A stretch of DNA of 64,000 nt from Smithella sp. M82 (GTDB taxonomy: Bacteria > Desulfobacterota > Syntrophia > Syntrophales > Smithellaceae). Under the pieces are notes generated by a model, which had not been told where the DNA came from, searched no databases, and was given only the letters and a program-made list of their open reading frames with translations. The stretch lies in NCBI GenBank assembly GCA_001683985.1, contig MAEO01000044.1, positions 43,891 to 107,890 of the forward strand. Reading direction: 5' to 3'. Of this stretch, positions 45,044-55,900 are shown one piece after another. Positions within the stretch are counted from its first letter, which is position 1, and every line of letters begins with the position of its first letter. A program made the translations under genes and the position numbers.

Positions 45044-46573
45044 CTAAATTAAACTTCTATCAAGACTTCGGTACTGAATTGCTTCCGCAACATGAGCAGA
45101 TTCAATATTCCTATTATTTTCCAAATCAGCTATCGTCCGGGATACTTTTAATATCCGATTGACCGCACGGGCACTTAACCCCAATTTTTCAATAGCCATT
45201 TCTATAAGTTTATGCGCTTCCTCACCTATTTGACAAAATTCCTGGATTTGTTTTTCCGTCATTCGGGCATTGCAAACAATATCATCGGAGCCAAAACGCT
45301 TTTTTTGCAATTCACGCGCTTTGTTTACCCGTTCTTTTATCGACATGGAAGATTCTCCGGTTTCTTTGTCGGACAAAGCGCGATACTTAACCGAGGGAAC
45401 TTCAATATGTAAATCTATCCTGTCCATCAAGGGTCCCGATATTTTGGACTGATATTGACGGATCTGCTGCGGGCTGCAGTGACAGGTGCGAACCCGATCA
45501 CCGAAATAACCGCATGGGCAGGGATTCATTGCCGCTATGAGCATGAACTTGGCAGGGAAAGAAGCGGTAACCGAAGAACGGGTGATTGTGATAGTTCCGT
45601 CCTCCAGAGGCTGACGCAGAGCTTCAAGAACGTTTTTCTTAAACTCGGGAAGTTCATCAAGAAAAAGAACACCCAAATGGGCAAGACTTATTTCGCCCGG
45701 ACGTGGCGTCTGGCCGCCTCCGACCAGACCGGCATCGGATATGGTATGATGAGGAGAACGAAAGGGACGTACAGCCATAAGTGTTTCTTCCCTATTCAAA
45801 AAACCTGCTATTGAAAATACTTTGGTAACTTCAATCGCCTCATCGAATGAAAGATCAGGCAATATAGTCGGCAACCTTTTGGCCAGCATACTTTTTCCGG
45901 AACCAGGCGGCCCGACCATCAGGACATTATGACCTCCTGCCGCCGCTATCTCCAATGCTCTTTTGGCCTGCCGCTGCCCTTTTATTTCATTAAAATCCAA
46001 ATCGTACTTGTTAGTTTTTTGAAAAATTTTATTTACATCAAAATAAAACGGTTCGATGTTTCTTCTTCCTTCCAGAAACTCCACGACATCCGGCAGCGTT
46101 TTTACCGGAATTACATCAATCCCTTCTACCATTGCCGCTTCCACAGCGTTTTCTTCAGGAACAAATACTGATTTTATGCCCATGTCTTTTGCTTTGAAAG
46201 CAGCCGGTAAAACGCCGTTTACTCTTTTTATACTTCCATCGAGTGATAGTTCTCCGATAAAGAAACACTCCTTTAAATCAGCCTCTTTGATTAGTTCTTC
46301 CGCAGCCAAAATGCCCACAGCAATAGGAAGATCAAAACCGGTTCCCTCTTTTTTAATATCAGCAGGAGCCAGATTGATGGTTACATGACTGCGGGGAAAA
46401 CGATAACCTGAATTTTTTATGGCAGCCTTGATCCTGTCCCTGCTCTCTTTAACCGAAGCATCCGGCAGACCTACTGTAGAAAATTGAGGCAAACCCTGAG
46501 ATGTATCCACCTCAACAAACACAGGATATGACTCCATGCCAATGACACTCATACTAATTACTTTAACAAACAT
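45044..46573 (-). CDS. yifB: YifB/ComM-like Mg-chelatase-type AAA+ ATPase
   Basis: 509 residues. N-terminal ChlI domain (VEVDTSQGLPQFSTVGLPDA, VTINLAPADIKKEG), AAA+ core with Walker A MVGPPGSGKSMLAKRLP (about 217-233) and FLDELPEF as Walker B, then PCPCGYFGDRVRTCHCS, a Cys-rich loop, and a C-terminal Mg-chelatase helper domain. In gamma-proteobacteria ComM promotes branch migration during transformation. It stands alone here. Confidence 0.94.
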   Translation of the reverse strand: MFVKVISMSVIGMESYPVFVEVDTSQGLPQFSTVGLPDASVKESRDRIKAAIKNSGYRFPRSHVTINLAPADIKKEGTGFDLPIAVGILAAEELIKEADLKECFFIGELSLDGSIKRVNGVLPAAFKAKDMGIKSVFVPEENAVEAAMVEGIDVIPVKTLPDVVEFLEGRRNIEPFYFDVNKIFQKTNKYDLDFNEIKGQRQAKRALEIAAAGGHNVLMVGPPGSGKSMLAKRLPTILPDLSFDEAIEVTKVFSIAGFLNREETLMAVRPFRSPHHTISDAGLVGGGQTPRPGEISLAHLGVLFLDELPEFKKNVLEALRQPLEDGTITITRSSVTASFPAKFMLIAAMNPCPCGYFGDRVRTCHCSPQQIRQYQSKISGPLMDRIDLHIEVPSVKYRALSDKETGESSMSIKERVNKARELQKKRFGSDDIVCNARMTEKQIQEFCQIGEEAHKLIEMAIEKLGLSARAVNRILKVSRTIADLENNRNIESAHVAEAIQYRSLDRSLI

Positions 46574-46843
46574 TGGATCCTCTTCATCTAAGTCATAATA
46601 TTATGAGGATATTCATTAACAAATTGAGTAAACTTACATCAAAGCCAGTAGAATCAGCTATGATAAGTTACCATGCCGAAGAGATAACTTGTAATAAATC
46701 GGCGTGAAATACTAGCGAATCGTAATTTTTATATCAAGATATTTATTGAAGGAAAAACAAATTAAGAGTCTATTTGTTATAATCGAATGGCAAAATTCAT
46801 TACCTTTATTGAGTCGGGATTTTAAGTAACGGGCTTAAAAATG

Positions 46844-47647
46844 CTATTTATTACTGTACCAGCATTTAGGCAAATGAAGAGAAGGTTTGTTTTTTGTATT
46901 ATCATAATCCAGTGGATGCGGAAAATTTTTAACAAATGATGGATTATTTATGCGATCGTTTCGCAAGAAAGTAAGTTCTATCACTGTCGGAATCTCTATC
47001 TCTTTAAACTTTACAGAATTAGAACAATTATTGGGATGATTATGTACACATGTGTGTGTTTGTAAAATTCTTTCAAATACCTGTGATGCCATTTTAAAAA
47101 AAGCTGAACTCCAGAGTTCGTCCAGATGATGAAACTCAATAACTATAATCCGGAAACGTTTCAACAAATCATCCGAAGCAACTAATAAAACCTCATATTC
47201 AGAACCTTCTATATCCATTTGCAGCAATAATTCACCTTGTGAATCGGGCATTGATAATTTTACCCAATCATCGATAGTAATAATATTACTGCTGTTTCTT
47301 ATACCAATATATTTTTTTGTAAAAACAAAAAGCTCGTGAGACTGAGCCGGCTTATCTACAGACCCATCTGCCAGAAAAATTTTCATTCCTCTGTCCGCGC
47401 AATCCTTTTCAAATGCGGAATCAAAACCAACACCGGGTGAAAAACATGCTTCAATTCCATCAAGATCATCCGGAACAAGATACCCTCCATCACCTAATAC
47501 TCCCAGACGAATCAATTCCTTGTCGCAGGACACAGGCCATAATTTGTTTAATAATGATTGTACCTTGTCTTTCTCTGTCATCTGAGGGGGACACTGATTT
47601 ATTGCCGCAAGCAGACTAAGAGTAGGTTCTAATATAAACTTTTTCAT
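46844..47647 (-). CDS. FkbM-like methyltransferase
   Basis: About 267 residues from ATG 47647. LGDGGYLVPDDLDGIEACFSPG resembles the SAM-binding region, and QGELLLQMDIEGSEYEVL (about 165-180) is the FkbM/Methyltransf_21 signature (MKIDIEGxE). The likely activity is O- or N-methylation of a sugar or small molecule; the substrate is unknown. A frame from 47680 overlaps the end of the upstream methyltransferase, but ATG 47647 follows AAGAGAATCAAC and is the more natural start. Confidence 0.75.
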   Translation of the reverse strand: MKKFILEPTLSLLAAINQCPPQMTEKDKVQSLLNKLWPVSCDKELIRLGVLGDGGYLVPDDLDGIEACFSPGVGFDSAFEKDCADRGMKIFLADGSVDKPAQSHELFVFTKKYIGIRNSSNIITIDDWVKLSMPDSQGELLLQMDIEGSEYEVLLVASDDLLKRFRIIVIEFHHLDELWSSAFFKMASQVFERILQTHTCVHNHPNNCSNSVKFKEIEIPTVIELTFLRNDRINNPSFVKNFPHPLDYDNTKNKPSLHLPKCWYSNK

Positions 47648-47673
47648 TGTTGATTCTCTTATTTCTTTTTTAA

Positions 47674-48180
47674 TTAACAAACGAGTCTTATATTTTCAAG
47701 TGTAAAGCCGCCATGGACTATCAAATCAGCAAATTCATCTTCGCTACGATAGATCATGGGCCAAATGAATACCCAATCAAGAAATATCTTTTCCCTGTTT
47801 TTTCTAATATTGCAGGTGATAAAAATTCCGCCATCGGGAATCTGTTTTCTGATCAGATCAATTAAAGTTATTGCCTGGCGGCGAGAACGATAATCCAGAA
47901 AACCCATCAATTCAATGATATGTGGTTGAAAGACACGGGCAACGTCTTCAATAACTTTCGTTGTATCATTAACATAAGAGAATCTATCATTGAATCCGGC
48001 CTCTCCGACAATTTTCTTAGCTTCGCCAATGGCACTGGCATCGGCATCAAGCAAGAGAACTTTGACATTAAGATGAGGGTATTTCTTCATGGCTTCCACT
48101 AACTCCTGGGCAGACCCGGAAGCAATTGAAAGGAGACGAATTTCCCCTTCCGCATTAAATTCGGAAAAAACGTTAACAAG
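47674..48180 (-). pseudogene. Class I methyltransferase lacking its N-terminus
   Basis: Reading continuously from about 48180 the minus strand encodes [19 protein letters not shown] (SAM motif I) and then KYPHLNVKVLLLDADASAI, QPHIIELMGFLDYRSRRQAI and a C-terminus ending at 47674. Motif I lies upstream of the only ATG (48099), so that ATG is not the real start; the domain entry is missing. Upstream sequence switches to the PAS sensor gene in another reading frame at about 48180. This is a deletion junction or an assembly error. It overlaps the start region of the FkbM-like gene. Confidence 0.7.
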
Positions 48181-49610
48181 GCGTTCAGGCTTACCTCTGC
48201 ATCAAACAGGGTCCCGTCGTAACGTCTGTGTTGCCATTCGAAAAACTGTGCCTGGCCTCTGAGTGCCGAATTGATTTTATCCCGTGCTTTCTCCATGGAT
48301 ATTCTTCCGTCAGGCTGAGTTTCCGGGGAAAAAAGATAAGGGGGCTGCCCGACAATCTGTTCTCTGCTGCAACGGAACATCTCCAACGACTTTAAATTGC
48401 AATGAATAAAGATATCCTGATCCATCAGGAAAACGGCATCGTTGGCTGTCTCGAAAAGAGTTCGGAACTTTGATTCGCTCTCTTGTAGAGCTTCCTCTGC
48501 CCGCCTGCGGTCGGTAATATCCTGATATATAATTTGAAACTGCTTTTCACCATTCCAAAGCGTCTCTTTACAGAAAACCTGAAGATTACGGATTTCACCA
48601 TTCTTTCTGACAATATCAATTGTATATTCTGAGGGAACATAAACTCCTTTTTTTCTCCTCTCGTTTCTGAGCTTGAACTCTTCATAGCTCTTTTTTGTGT
48701 AGCGCCCCTCAACAGGGGTCAGTTTCAATTCTTCAATGCTGTCGTAACCATATAAATCCAAAATAGTTCGGTTTGCATAAATGGTTTCCCATTCTGCTGT
48801 CATGATACATACGCCAAGCGGAGAATCATTTATAGATCGGCGAAAATTATCTTCACTCAACCTTAACGCATCTACCGCCTGCTTGTGGCTGGCAATTTCC
48901 TGTTTAAGCGCTTGATTAGTAATCAAATAATCAGCTGTTCGCCTTTTCACTCGCTCTTCCAGTTCCTGACTCACTTCATTAACCTTCTCCCGCTCTACCT
49001 CCAGTTGCTGCGTCAGGAAAAAATCACGTCTGGCATAAAATTCGATGAAATAACAGGCAAGCATTCCAAGGGCATTTGCACTGATTAAAAAGAAGTTATT
49101 GTTAATAAGAATATCAAATGGTGTCGGATTTATCCAAATGGCAGTTGTTTCGTACAATACAACCAGCGCCCATCCGGCCAGTGAAGCCCACAGAAACCGA
49201 AGACGTATAAAAGTGTAGCCCCACATAAAAACAAGCATCAGACCGGCATAATAATAATAACTGACCGGCGGCGGAGCAATAGCGATCATACAAATAATGC
49301 CGGCACCGGCAATAATAAGAATGCCGGCCAGGATAGGCTGCATGTACCGTTCAAAAAAATTTGAAAATGATATCAGCAATGTCCCTAATAGCAGAGGACA
49401 AACGATAACAAGACGAATAAACCATACGGTATATTTTTGCTGAGGCATGAGCAGCGCATCAAGAATACCAAACGCCGCGTAAAGAAGCGCTCCCAATATC
49501 AAAAAGATACGGATTTGAGGAAGTGATACACGATAGTAATTATAGAGAAACAGCGCTTCAAGACTCGAAGATTTACCGGAAAATTTCAGTGTCAGCAGGT
49601 GCAATTTCAT
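48099..49610 (-). CDS. Membrane sensor protein with two PAS domains, truncated
   Basis: 503 residues in frame. Residues 35-195 hold about six membrane segments (MASE-like), 200-250 a coiled coil ([20 protein letters not shown]), 255-380 a PAS/PAC domain ([36 protein letters not shown]) and 383-485 a second PAS ([19 protein letters not shown], ending AEVSL). The frame then runs about 20 unrelated residues into the methyltransferase sequence and stops. No HisKA, HATPase, GGDEF or EAL domain remains, so the output module has been lost. Function as a sensor is therefore unlikely. Confidence 0.72.
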   Translation of the reverse strand: MKLHLLTLKFSGKSSSLEALFLYNYYRVSLPQIRIFLILGALLYAAFGILDALLMPQQKYTVWFIRLVIVCPLLLGTLLISFSNFFERYMQPILAGILIIAGAGIICMIAIAPPPVSYYYYAGLMLVFMWGYTFIRLRFLWASLAGWALVVLYETTAIWINPTPFDILINNNFFLISANALGMLACYFIEFYARRDFFLTQQLEVEREKVNEVSQELEERVKRRTADYLITNQALKQEIASHKQAVDALRLSEDNFRRSINDSPLGVCIMTAEWETIYANRTILDLYGYDSIEELKLTPVEGRYTKKSYEEFKLRNERRKKGVYVPSEYTIDIVRKNGEIRNLQVFCKETLWNGEKQFQIIYQDITDRRRAEEALQESESKFRTLFETANDAVFLMDQDIFIHCNLKSLEMFRCSREQIVGQPPYLFSPETQPDGRISMEKARDKINSALRGQAQFFEWQHRRYDGTLFDAEVSLNALLTFFPNLMRKGKFVSFQLLPGLPRS

Positions 49611-50145
49611 AACGAATCTGATAATTTTTTATTACGATTTGCTTTTTTAAGTCAAACAAAACTGTTTTTTAGAAAATTATGGGATAAGATTGCTCCTTGT
49701 TGACCACCATAAACTTCGGCAGCGTTGCAGCATTTCAACTCTATATTCCTTAGCTTCTGATACTAAAGAATATTAAAGTATAATAATTATTTTGCTTTAT
49801 TTATTATCATTATATCCGGGAAATAACAATATTCATTACAAGAATAAATTATGAGTCCTTGCGAATGCTTATGTTCTCGAACAGCGGTAAAAAATAACCT
49901 TCGAACAAGCAAACTCCAGTCGAATGAATTCAAAAATATTAAAAAAATATTTACGTTTCTTGACTCATTAATTGGCCTATGCTAAAGGTCAAAAAATTCG
50001 ACTGGAGCTTTCCCCAATAGAATATTAAAATTTCTTTTATTATAAGATTCTCCGCGATTTAGGGTAAATTTATTCCTGAGCTGAAGTTGAGAATTTCAAA
50101 ATCGCGGGTTTATTTTAATCACCAATTATATAGTCAATAAATGCC
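49611..50145. other. Gene-free AT-rich region with distant inverted repeat
   Basis: 535 bases without a credible gene. CTCCAGTCGAAT (49914-49925) and ATTCGACTGGAG (49996-50007) form a perfect 12-bp inverted repeat 70 bases apart, flanking AAAATATTAAAAAAATATTT and TTGACTCATTAATTGGCC. The arms could bound a small element or fold as a long hairpin in a transcript. No terminator T-run or tRNA was seen. Confidence 0.4.
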
Positions 50146-50631
50146 ATGAAAAAATTATCCCATTTGAATAATAAAGGCCGAGTCCAAATGGTGGATGTTA
50201 CAGCCAAGGCAAAGACAATTCGTAAGGCGAAAGCCCGGGGAATTGTTAAAATGGACCCCCAAACTTTGAAACTAATAGAAAAAGGGGAAATTGCCAAAGG
50301 TAATGTTTTGACAACAGCAAAAATTGCCGGCATTATGGCAGCAAAAAAAACAGGCGAACTTATTCCTCTTTGTCATCCACTGGAATTGACCGGAATTGAC
50401 ATAAATTTTAATATCGATCGTAAAAACTCTCAAATTGAAATAGAATCTCAGGTGCAAATTACAGGGAAAACCGGGGTGGAAATGGAAGCGCTCACAGCTG
50501 TGAGCATTGCAGCTTTAACTATTTATGATATGTGTAAAGCTGTAAACAAAAAAATAGTTATCGGGGAAATTATGCTTTTAGAAAAAAGCGGGGGCAAGAG
50601 CGGTACTTTTGTCCGTGAAACATCAAGATGA
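50146..50631 (+). CDS. moaC: Cyclic pyranopterin monophosphate synthase
   Basis: 161 residues. Conserved stretches: GRVQMVDVTAKAKTIRKAKA, GNVLTTAKIAGIMAAKKTGELIPLCHPLELTGI (with the active-site HP), VEMEALTAVSIAALTIYDMCKA with GVEMEALTAV. Length matches MoaC. With MoaA it makes cPMP in molybdenum cofactor synthesis. moaA is not in the window. The start has no clear ribosome binding site. Confidence 0.97.
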   Translation: MKKLSHLNNKGRVQMVDVTAKAKTIRKAKARGIVKMDPQTLKLIEKGEIAKGNVLTTAKIAGIMAAKKTGELIPLCHPLELTGIDINFNIDRKNSQIEIESQVQITGKTGVEMEALTAVSIAALTIYDMCKAVNKKIVIGEIMLLEKSGGKSGTFVRETSR

Positions 50632-50723
50632 CAAGCAAATTACGGTTAGATCGGTTGCTCGAATTAACCATAAAATGTACAAAATAATATTCATTCAATT
50701 AAATTAAATCCGGATGATAACAA

Positions 50724-51239
50724 ATGACACAAAATACTTTTAAAATTAAAAAGGCCTTTTTAGCGCCTTTCGTCATCATAGTTATTCTTTTGTTTATACT
50801 GTTTTTAATCAGTTTATGTAAAGGTCAAATGATGGAACGAATCATTTTGGCAGTTTCATTTGTCATCACCCTGTTTATTGCCGTTGAGGCAAAAAGAAGA
50901 AAGGTTATTGTATCTAACGAAGGATTAAAAATTGAGAAATTTTTCAGGATAAAAGAATTTATTTGGGAAGAAATTACACAATTAGGCGTTGTTATCTTGC
51001 GCAACAAAATATATTTTATATTAACAACAACTAAAGGATTTTATTTTTTTTCCAACTTATTGGAAAATCATGCTTTACTTATTCATTTTATTGTGGATAA
51101 ATTAAATAATGAAAAAATTGAAATAGAAGTTAAAAATTATCTGGAAAATCCTGTTGAACAGCGTTCTTTAATTGTTATGTGTTGGTTCGGTGTTTTAATC
51201 ATTGCTGCCTTTATAATTTTAAAATTGTTATCATTTTAA
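50724..51239 (+). CDS. Membrane protein with PH-like domain, unknown function
   Basis: 171 residues. Two hydrophobic N-terminal segments (about 12-30 and 36-55), a central strand-rich part (VIVSNEGLKIEKFFRIKEFIWEEI) that resembles bacterial PH-like (bPH/YcxB) domains, and a C-terminal segment (about 148-170). The start ATG 50724 lacks a strong binding site. It is between moaC and a Fis-like gene on the same strand. I do not recognise a specific family. Confidence 0.6.
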   Translation: MTQNTFKIKKAFLAPFVIIVILLFILFLISLCKGQMMERIILAVSFVITLFIAVEAKRRKVIVSNEGLKIEKFFRIKEFIWEEITQLGVVILRNKIYFILTTTKGFYFFSNLLENHALLIHFIVDKLNNEKIEIEVKNYLENPVEQRSLIVMCWFGVLIIAAFIILKLLSF

Positions 51240-51318
51240 ACTTTAAACTAATCATTTTCTTAAAGTAAATTTTTACCTTTTCAGCAAATTTTACCCGAAA
51301 GGAGTAAGCATTCAAAAA

Positions 51319-51627
51319 ATGCGGTCAAAAAAGCAATCCAAGGCGGAAGTTGTTATTAATGTAAAGGCAACCACTTATGTAGCTGTTGAAGAAATAATGG
51401 AGAAAAAACTGGAAGATATTGCTACGATCTTATCTTCTTCCGGTGACCGCAAAAGTAAGCTTTACGAAGAGGTTATGAGTATGGTGGAAAAAGGTTTATT
51501 TAAAATAGCTTTGCGCCGGTCAAATGGCATAAAAAGTTCGGCTGCAGTTTTTTTAGGCATAAACCGCAACACATTTACTGACAAAATGGCTAAACTGGGC
51601 ATTAGCTGTGGGAAAAATAATAAGTAG
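51319..51627 (+). CDS. Small Fis-like DNA-binding protein
   Basis: 102 residues. The C-terminal 45 (LFKIALRRSNGIKSSAAVFLGINRNTFTDKMAKLGI) match the Fis helix-turn-helix (AAxxLGINRxTLxxKLxxL). The first 55 residues have no recognised effector domain. AAAGGAGTAAGC precedes ATG 51319. The following gene begins 15 bases later, so it may regulate or be co-transcribed with that pair. Confidence 0.75.
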   Translation: MRSKKQSKAEVVINVKATTYVAVEEIMEKKLEDIATILSSSGDRKSKLYEEVMSMVEKGLFKIALRRSNGIKSSAAVFLGINRNTFTDKMAKLGISCGKNNK

Positions 51628-51641
51628 CAGTTAAAAAATTT

Positions 51642-52922
51642 ATGACCAGTACTATTAAGAAAACCGTAACTTTACCTCCAAAAGTAATTTGTCTCTTAAA
51701 AAAAGGGGTTCGGATGACGAACCCTTTTTCCGTAGAAATCGGAGATGAAGTAAATCCGGAAAGGATTGCCGATTCTTCAATAATTTATGGTAGTGCAAGA
51801 ATATACGGTGAAGATACGGTAATATCTCCGGAAGTAAAACTGGGTTTCGAAGGACCTGTTACTCTGATTAATTGTCAACTGGGCAATGCAGTAGAGTTGA
51901 GAGGCGGATATTTTAACAATTCGGTATTTTTAGATAAGGCAGCAATGGGCAGCAACGCGCAGGTTCGCTCCGGATGCCTTTTAGAGGAAGAAGCAGGCGG
52001 AAATCATTGCGTAGGATTAAAACAGACAATACTCTTTCCTTTCGTGCAGTTGGGAAGTCTGATTAATTTTTGTGATTGCCTGATGGCTGGCGGTACAAGC
52101 CGTAGAAATCACAGCGAAGTGGGCAGTTCCTATATACACTTCAATTACACTCCACGGCAGAATAAAGCGACCCCTTCATTAATCGGCGATGTGCCGCGCG
52201 GTGTAATGCTGCGGGAACCTCCGATCTTTCTCGGCGGCCAAGGTGGCATTGTAGGTCCTGTACAGATTGATTATGGAACGGTAATTCCAGCAGGTATTAT
52301 CTGCCGGCAGGATTTTAAAACCGAGGGAATACACTGGACATCGCTAACTTCTCTGGAAAAAAAGAAAGAGTCTGCCGGTGCATATGGCGGCGATATTACC
52401 AAAAAAGTTAAACATAATATAGAATATGTGGCTAATTTATCGGCTTTGAGGCAGTGGTATCATCATGTGCGCTGTGAGTTTTTTATGAAAGAAATGTATG
52501 GAGACGCCCTTTATGCCGGAGCATGCAGGGTTCTGGATGAAGCTATTTTGGAGAGGATTAAACAGTTGCGCCTTTTTGCAAAAAACATAGAAACTTCTAT
52601 GGACGTAGTCACAAAAAAAATGGAAAAAAGATACCCCATCAGCCTGTCACGGGCCCAAAAACAATTTTTGCAAGATTGGCCTCGAATGGAAGAATATCTT
52701 TCAGGCAGCTATGAAGAAAAGATCGGACAGAAGAAAAGAGATTCTTTTGTAAAAATAATACAGCGTCTTTCTAAGAAAGGCAACTCTTATCTGGAATCAA
52801 TAGGATTGTTAACTCCTGCACAAACCAAGGAAGGAACGGACTGGTTAAGAAGTGTTATTAAAAATATTATAGCTGAATGTATAAATAACGATACCAGATC
52901 TTCACGGAGGAAAGAAAAATAA
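51642..52922 (+). CDS. Left-handed beta-helix protein (GlmU C-terminal-like)
   Basis: 426 residues. Residues 25-240 have hexapeptide-type turns (IIYGSARIYGEDTVISPEVKLG, GNAVELRGGYFNNSVFLDKA, QTILFPFVQLGSLINFCDCL, IFLGGQGGIVGPVQIDYGT) as in GlmU-type acyltransferases, but the pyrophosphorylase domain is absent. Residues 265-420 are helical and of unknown role. Related proteins are annotated UDP-GlcNAc pyrophosphorylase-like; the exact reaction is unproven. The stop overlaps the next start (TAATG at 52920-52924), so translation is coupled to the GlmS-like gene, suggesting a joint amino-sugar pathway. ATG 51642 keeps the LLKKGVR lead that seems part of the family. Confidence 0.75.
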   Translation: MTSTIKKTVTLPPKVICLLKKGVRMTNPFSVEIGDEVNPERIADSSIIYGSARIYGEDTVISPEVKLGFEGPVTLINCQLGNAVELRGGYFNNSVFLDKAAMGSNAQVRSGCLLEEEAGGNHCVGLKQTILFPFVQLGSLINFCDCLMAGGTSRRNHSEVGSSYIHFNYTPRQNKATPSLIGDVPRGVMLREPPIFLGGQGGIVGPVQIDYGTVIPAGIICRQDFKTEGIHWTSLTSLEKKKESAGAYGGDITKKVKHNIEYVANLSALRQWYHHVRCEFFMKEMYGDALYAGACRVLDEAILERIKQLRLFAKNIETSMDVVTKKMEKRYPISLSRAQKQFLQDWPRMEEYLSGSYEEKIGQKKRDSFVKIIQRLSKKGNSYLESIGLLTPAQTKEGTDWLRSVIKNIIAECINNDTRSSRRKEK

Positions 52923-55900
52923 TGTTTGTTGTGCGAATGTTTAATACCATAAAAACTATGGGGCGGTTTCTTGCGGTCTATAAAGTGTTCGTCGGAAAAA
53001 ATCCGGCAAGTGTCTCCTCTCCGGCAATAATTTTCTTTCCGCTTATGACTTCCCGACTTAACTGCGGTTTTGCCGGACTGATGACTTTTCAGCCAGGCAA
53101 AAAAATTACAGACTTAACGGAAGATCTCGAATTGGCAGTTCTATGGGAAAAAATTAAAAATTTTGGCTTAAAAAATGCCCTAACCGGAAAGATTACCGCA
53201 GAAAAATATCTAGATGGCCTCGAAACATTATGCTCCATGGAAAAAATCACACTGGAGCTGAAACAGGAAAGCAAGCAGGAATTTCTTTTTTTTCAGACCG
53301 GAAGATACAAAAAGCTTCTCAGCTTAGTCGAAAAAATGAAATTATTTTTAGCTGAAGAAGAAAACATCCTGGAAGATAAAGCCACAAAATTTAGTTCCGC
53401 CGATCTGGAAATTATCAACAGCCGGCTTATTCTGTTTAAAGATATTCTGTGGATTTTAGAAAAAGATATCTTGGCTAATTTTGCGAAAATTTTCGATCTT
53501 TCCAGCGCTGAGAAAATATCCGAAATCAAACCGGCAACCTTTAAAAAATACCGGCAAATTAATTTATTACTCAACGCACTGAACCGTTTAGAAGTCCGGG
53601 GCAGAGATTCAGCAGGATTGCAAATCGTCTTTACTCTGAAAAAAGAAAAAGACATGGAAAACATATTGCTTAAGCTGAAAGAAAAAAGCTTATATGAAGA
53701 TTATTTAATGCGGATTAAAGAAGGAGATCTTCTTAACGGTTCAATTCGCATCGCTTCTGCCATATCCGGCTCAGCTAAAAAAGGACCAACTATTTCTTTT
53801 ACCTATAAAACTTTTTCCATTGTTGGTGAACTGGGACGCAATGTCAGCGATCTAAGGCAGACGATTAAAAAAGATGAAATTTTGCAATATTTTGCCTCTT
53901 TGGATACGTCTTGTGAAACCGCACTTGTGCATACCCGCTGGGCATCCGTCGGTTCCATAACAGAAGAAAACTGCCATCCTGTAAATAATTACAAATCTAA
54001 TAAGGTAAGTCCAATTTTTCCTTATTACCCGGAGTCCACAGCTCATCTTAATGTTATTTTGAACGGTGATATTGATAATTATCCGGCGTTATACAATGAA
54101 TTGGAAATAGACAAAGAACCCATCAATCCGGAAGTTACCACCGATACAAAAATTATCCCCCTGCAAATCGAAAAATATTTAAAGCAGGGGGAAAATCTTA
54201 CCGAATCTTTCCGCCTCGCCGTTAATGATTTTGAAGGTTCACATGCCATTGCCATGACAAGTGACCTGGAACCGGGAAAGTTTTTTCTGGCGCTTAAGGG
54301 TAGTGGTCAGTCAATATATGTAGGCATAAATGCTGATCAATATATGTTTTCTTCGGAACTCTATGGTCTGGTGGAAGTAATGCCCCACTTTATCAAAATG
54401 AACGGAGAAATTAATGCTTCCGGTGAAAACACGGTAACGGGACAAATATTTATTCTGGATCAGAATTCTTCGGGAAAATTAGAGGAAATAAAGGCTTGCT
54501 ATTATGATGGCGCTCAAATTACTTTAAATGAGAGTTTCTTACAAAAAGCTGAAATTACGACTCGGGATATTGACCGAGGCAATTATCCTCATTTTTTCCT
54601 CAAAGAAATTTCCGAATCAGCTGTTTCCATCAAGAGAACATTACGGGGTAAATATCGTATTGTAACCGATAAAAATTCTTCACAGCAGGTCATTTTCAAT
54701 TTAGGCACAAATATAGTTCCTGCCGCTGTTCAATCAGGCCTGAAAAAAGGCTCTATCAAAAACATCATCGTTATCGGCCATGGAACAGCAGCGGTTGCCG
54801 GAACAGTTGTTGCCGATGCTTTTGACCATTACTTAAAAGATAAGAACATAAATATAACATCCAGACTGGCTTCCGAATTAAGCGGTTTTTTACTGAAAGA
54901 AGATCTTTCCGATACCTTGGTTATTCCTATTACCCAGTCCGGAACCACGACAGATACCAATCGCGCCGTGGCCATGGCCAATGAACGCGGAGCTTCAGTT
55001 ATTTCCATTGTCAACAGAAGACAATCGGACATCACTGCAAAATCGCACGGGGTATTTTATACAAGTGACGGACGCGATATTGAAATGTCGGTGGCTTCCA
55101 CCAAGGCCTTTTATTCCCAAATTATTGCCGGACAGGTTCTTGCCCTTTTTATTGCACAACTTTTAGGTTCCCGTTCTGATGATTACATTGCAGCCAGATT
55201 ACGAAATTTGGAGGCTGCGCCACAATTAATGGCCCGCGTTTTTGCCGGAAGAGACCAAATTTCCGCCTCTGTTAAGAAAACATCAGCTAAAAATTTCTGG
55301 GCGATTGTAGGAAGCGGTCCCAACAAAGCGGCAGCGGATGAAATCAGAATCAAGCTTAGTGAGCTTTGTTACAAAACCATATCCTCTGACATAGTAGAAA
55401 ACAAAAAACACATAGATTTGTCGGCCGAACCTTTAATCCTGGTTTGCGCCGCCGGAAATCCGGCACAGGTTATGGAGGATATTGTTAAAGAGGTAGCGAT
55501 TTTCAAAGCGCACAAAGCCGCGGTTGTTGTTTTCACAGAAGAAGACGATCATCGTTTTGATAAAATTGCCGACGCTGTCATTTATATTCCTGCCGCCAGA
55601 ATGCCTTTGCCGGTAATTCTCAATACCATGGCCGGACATTTATGGGGTTATTATGCCGCCTGCGGCATCAATGAAGAAGCTATTTCTTTTAAAGAATTCA
55701 GAAATAACTTGAGTTTGGCTATTGCAAAACAGGACAAAAACAACTATTCCCTTTTCGAAAAAATGAGCGACGGCAGCCTGCGTCAGATAATTAACAAGTT
55801 TTACAAATCTTTCAGTCATCATCGCAATGAAGGAGCTTTCACTTTATTAAGCGTCAAAACCATTTCCGACCTGATTCTTTTGCTTAAATATGCCGCCGGA

